Assembly: GCF_038957035.1 (NCBI RefSeq)
Contig: NZ_CP152412.1
Coordinates: 4,460,501 to 4,524,500 of the forward strand
Source: Bradyrhizobium sp. B097
GTDB lineage: Bacteria > Pseudomonadota > Alphaproteobacteria > Rhizobiales > Xanthobacteraceae
Length of the DNA stretch: 64,000 bases
Direction: 5' to 3'
In this document: one piece after another, positions 63,306-64,000 of the stretch
How positions within the stretch are numbered: position 1 is the first letter of the stretch
Layout of the letters: the number at the start of each line of letters is the position of its first letter
The notes under the pieces: generated by a model
What the model saw: the letters and a program-made list of their open reading frames with translations, nothing else
The model's database searches: none
Told to the model about the DNA's origin: nothing
Position numbers and translations under genes: made by a program

Positions 63306-64000
63306 ATGCCGGCGCCGCCAGCCACCGCGGAATCCGTCAACTATTTCGGACGATTGCTGACGCTGGTCTGGCTATCCTTTGCCCAGCTCGTGCGCGCGCC
63401 GTCGCATTCGCGCCGGGCCGAGGCGGCGCGACGCTCCGCGCGCCATGGACTCCTGCTCGTCGTCGTCACTGGTGCCGTGATCATCACTCTGATGTATGCG
63501 GTCGATGTCGCCGAGATCAGCCTGATGCCGCCACGCGGCACGCCGGGTCTCTGGTGGGTGAAGACGCTCACCGATTTCGGCAAGGACGAGTATGTGCTGT
63601 GCGCGCTTGGCTTGCTGCTGACTGCGGTCGCCTTGGCGGCGCCTGCGCTGCGCGGTGTGCCGCGCGCGACTTTGCTCGGGCTAGGAACGAGGCTGCAATA
63701 CCTGTTCCTGTCGGTCGTGTTGTCGGTGGCGGTCGGTGAACTGATCAAGTGGATCGTCGGCCGCGGGCGGCCGTTTGTCGGCGGCAAGGCCAACGCGTTC
63801 AACTTCCAGCATTTCGCCGGCACCGAGGCCTATTCGAGCTTTCCGTCGGGACATTCGATCACGGCATTTGCGCTGGCCTTCGCCGTGTCGGCTGTGTGGC
63901 CACGTGCACGGGGCGTGATGCTGGTCTATGCGCTGATCATCATCGCGACACGGCTTGTGCTGCTGGCCCATCATCCGAGCGACGTGCTGGCCGGCGCGCT
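63306..64000 (+). CDS. PAP2-family membrane phosphatase, N-terminal part (cut by window edge)
   Basis: Read from the ATG at 63306, directly after the previous TGA. Several helices (GLLLVVVTGAVIITLMYAVD) are followed by the three PAP2 catalytic motifs: K-x6-R-P in KWIVGRGRP, PSGH in SSFPSGHSITAF and an S/T-R-x5-H-x3-D equivalent in TRLVLLAHHPSDVLAG. It probably dephosphorylates undecaprenyl or lipid A phosphates. Coupled to the glycosyltransferase gene, which suggests lipid-linked sugar metabolism. The C-terminus lies beyond base 64000. Confidence 0.93.
   Translation, partial: MPAPPATAESVNYFGRLLTLVWLSFAQLVRAPSHSRRAEAARRSARHGLLLVVVTGAVIITLMYAVDVAEISLMPPRGTPGLWWVKTLTDFGKDEYVLCALGLLLTAVALAAPALRGVPRATLLGLGTRLQYLFLSVVLSVAVGELIKWIVGRGRPFVGGKANAFNFQHFAGTEAYSSFPSGHSITAFALAFAVSAVWPRARGVMLVYALIIIATRLVLLAHHPSDVLAGA

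Overview
The window is GC-rich chromosomal DNA of an alphaproteobacterium, most likely Bradyrhizobium or a close relative in the Nitrobacteraceae. This rests on gene order (tpiA next to ppiD and trpD, secG-pyrG, kdsA, eno-ftsB-pdh), on a PDH E1 beta carrying its own lipoyl domain, on DUF families common in Bradyrhizobium (DUF5076, DUF6481, DUF992, DUF1330), and on several families of palindromic intergenic repeats typical of that group. I ran no database search: family names come from recognising motifs and protein layout.

Layout. 1-15.4 kb is mostly core: trpD (cut by the window edge), ppiD, tpiA, a GNAT/XRE-cupin pair, secG, pyrG, a PmtA-like methyltransferase, a two-component system, a NIPSNAP protein, an Old Yellow Enzyme with a divergent LysR regulator, a secreted PAAR protein, kdsA and an MFS exporter. 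15.4-17.9 kb is a small accessory patch: three tiny Cys-rich ORFs, a gene remnant, an ABM-like protein and a DUF1059 protein. 17.9-36 kb returns to core genes: queF, eno, an MDR oxidoreductase, ddl, a LuxR regulator divergent from a trimeric autotransporter adhesin, an FMN reductase, ftsB, the whole pyruvate dehydrogenase operon (pdhA, pdhB, DUF5076, pdhC, two small membrane proteins, lpdA), a threonine synthase and an orphan Bug-type receptor. 36-43 kb holds a soluble lytic transglycosylase, an SMP-30 lactonase and a three-gene TRAP transporter. 43-53.7 kb is a patchwork of small orphan genes around dgoK-dgoA. It ends at tRNA-Arg(UCU), whose 3' end abuts a tyrosine-integrase remnant and is repeated 3 kb away, which suggests a decayed integrative element. 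53.8-64 kb is an envelope block: alpha-2-macroglobulin, pbpC, a GT39-type glycosyltransferase and a PAP2 phosphatase (cut by the window edge).

How the genes work together. The pdh operon makes one complex, and lpdA closes it. dgoK and dgoA are consecutive steps of KDGal catabolism; the nearby lactonase and TRAP importer could feed the same sugar-acid route, but that link is inferred. Alpha-2-macroglobulin and PbpC overlap by 4 nt and belong to the known envelope-defence/repair pairing. The adhesin overlaps a small exported protein by 11 nt and faces a LuxR regulator, forming a compact surface-attachment module.

Most unusual points: a palindromic repeat translated in frame inside pbpC; the tRNA-Arg/integrase/att-like remnant; several very short genes with good Shine-Dalgarno sites, one with its own terminator; and a probable one-base frameshift that makes a small gene read through its terminator.
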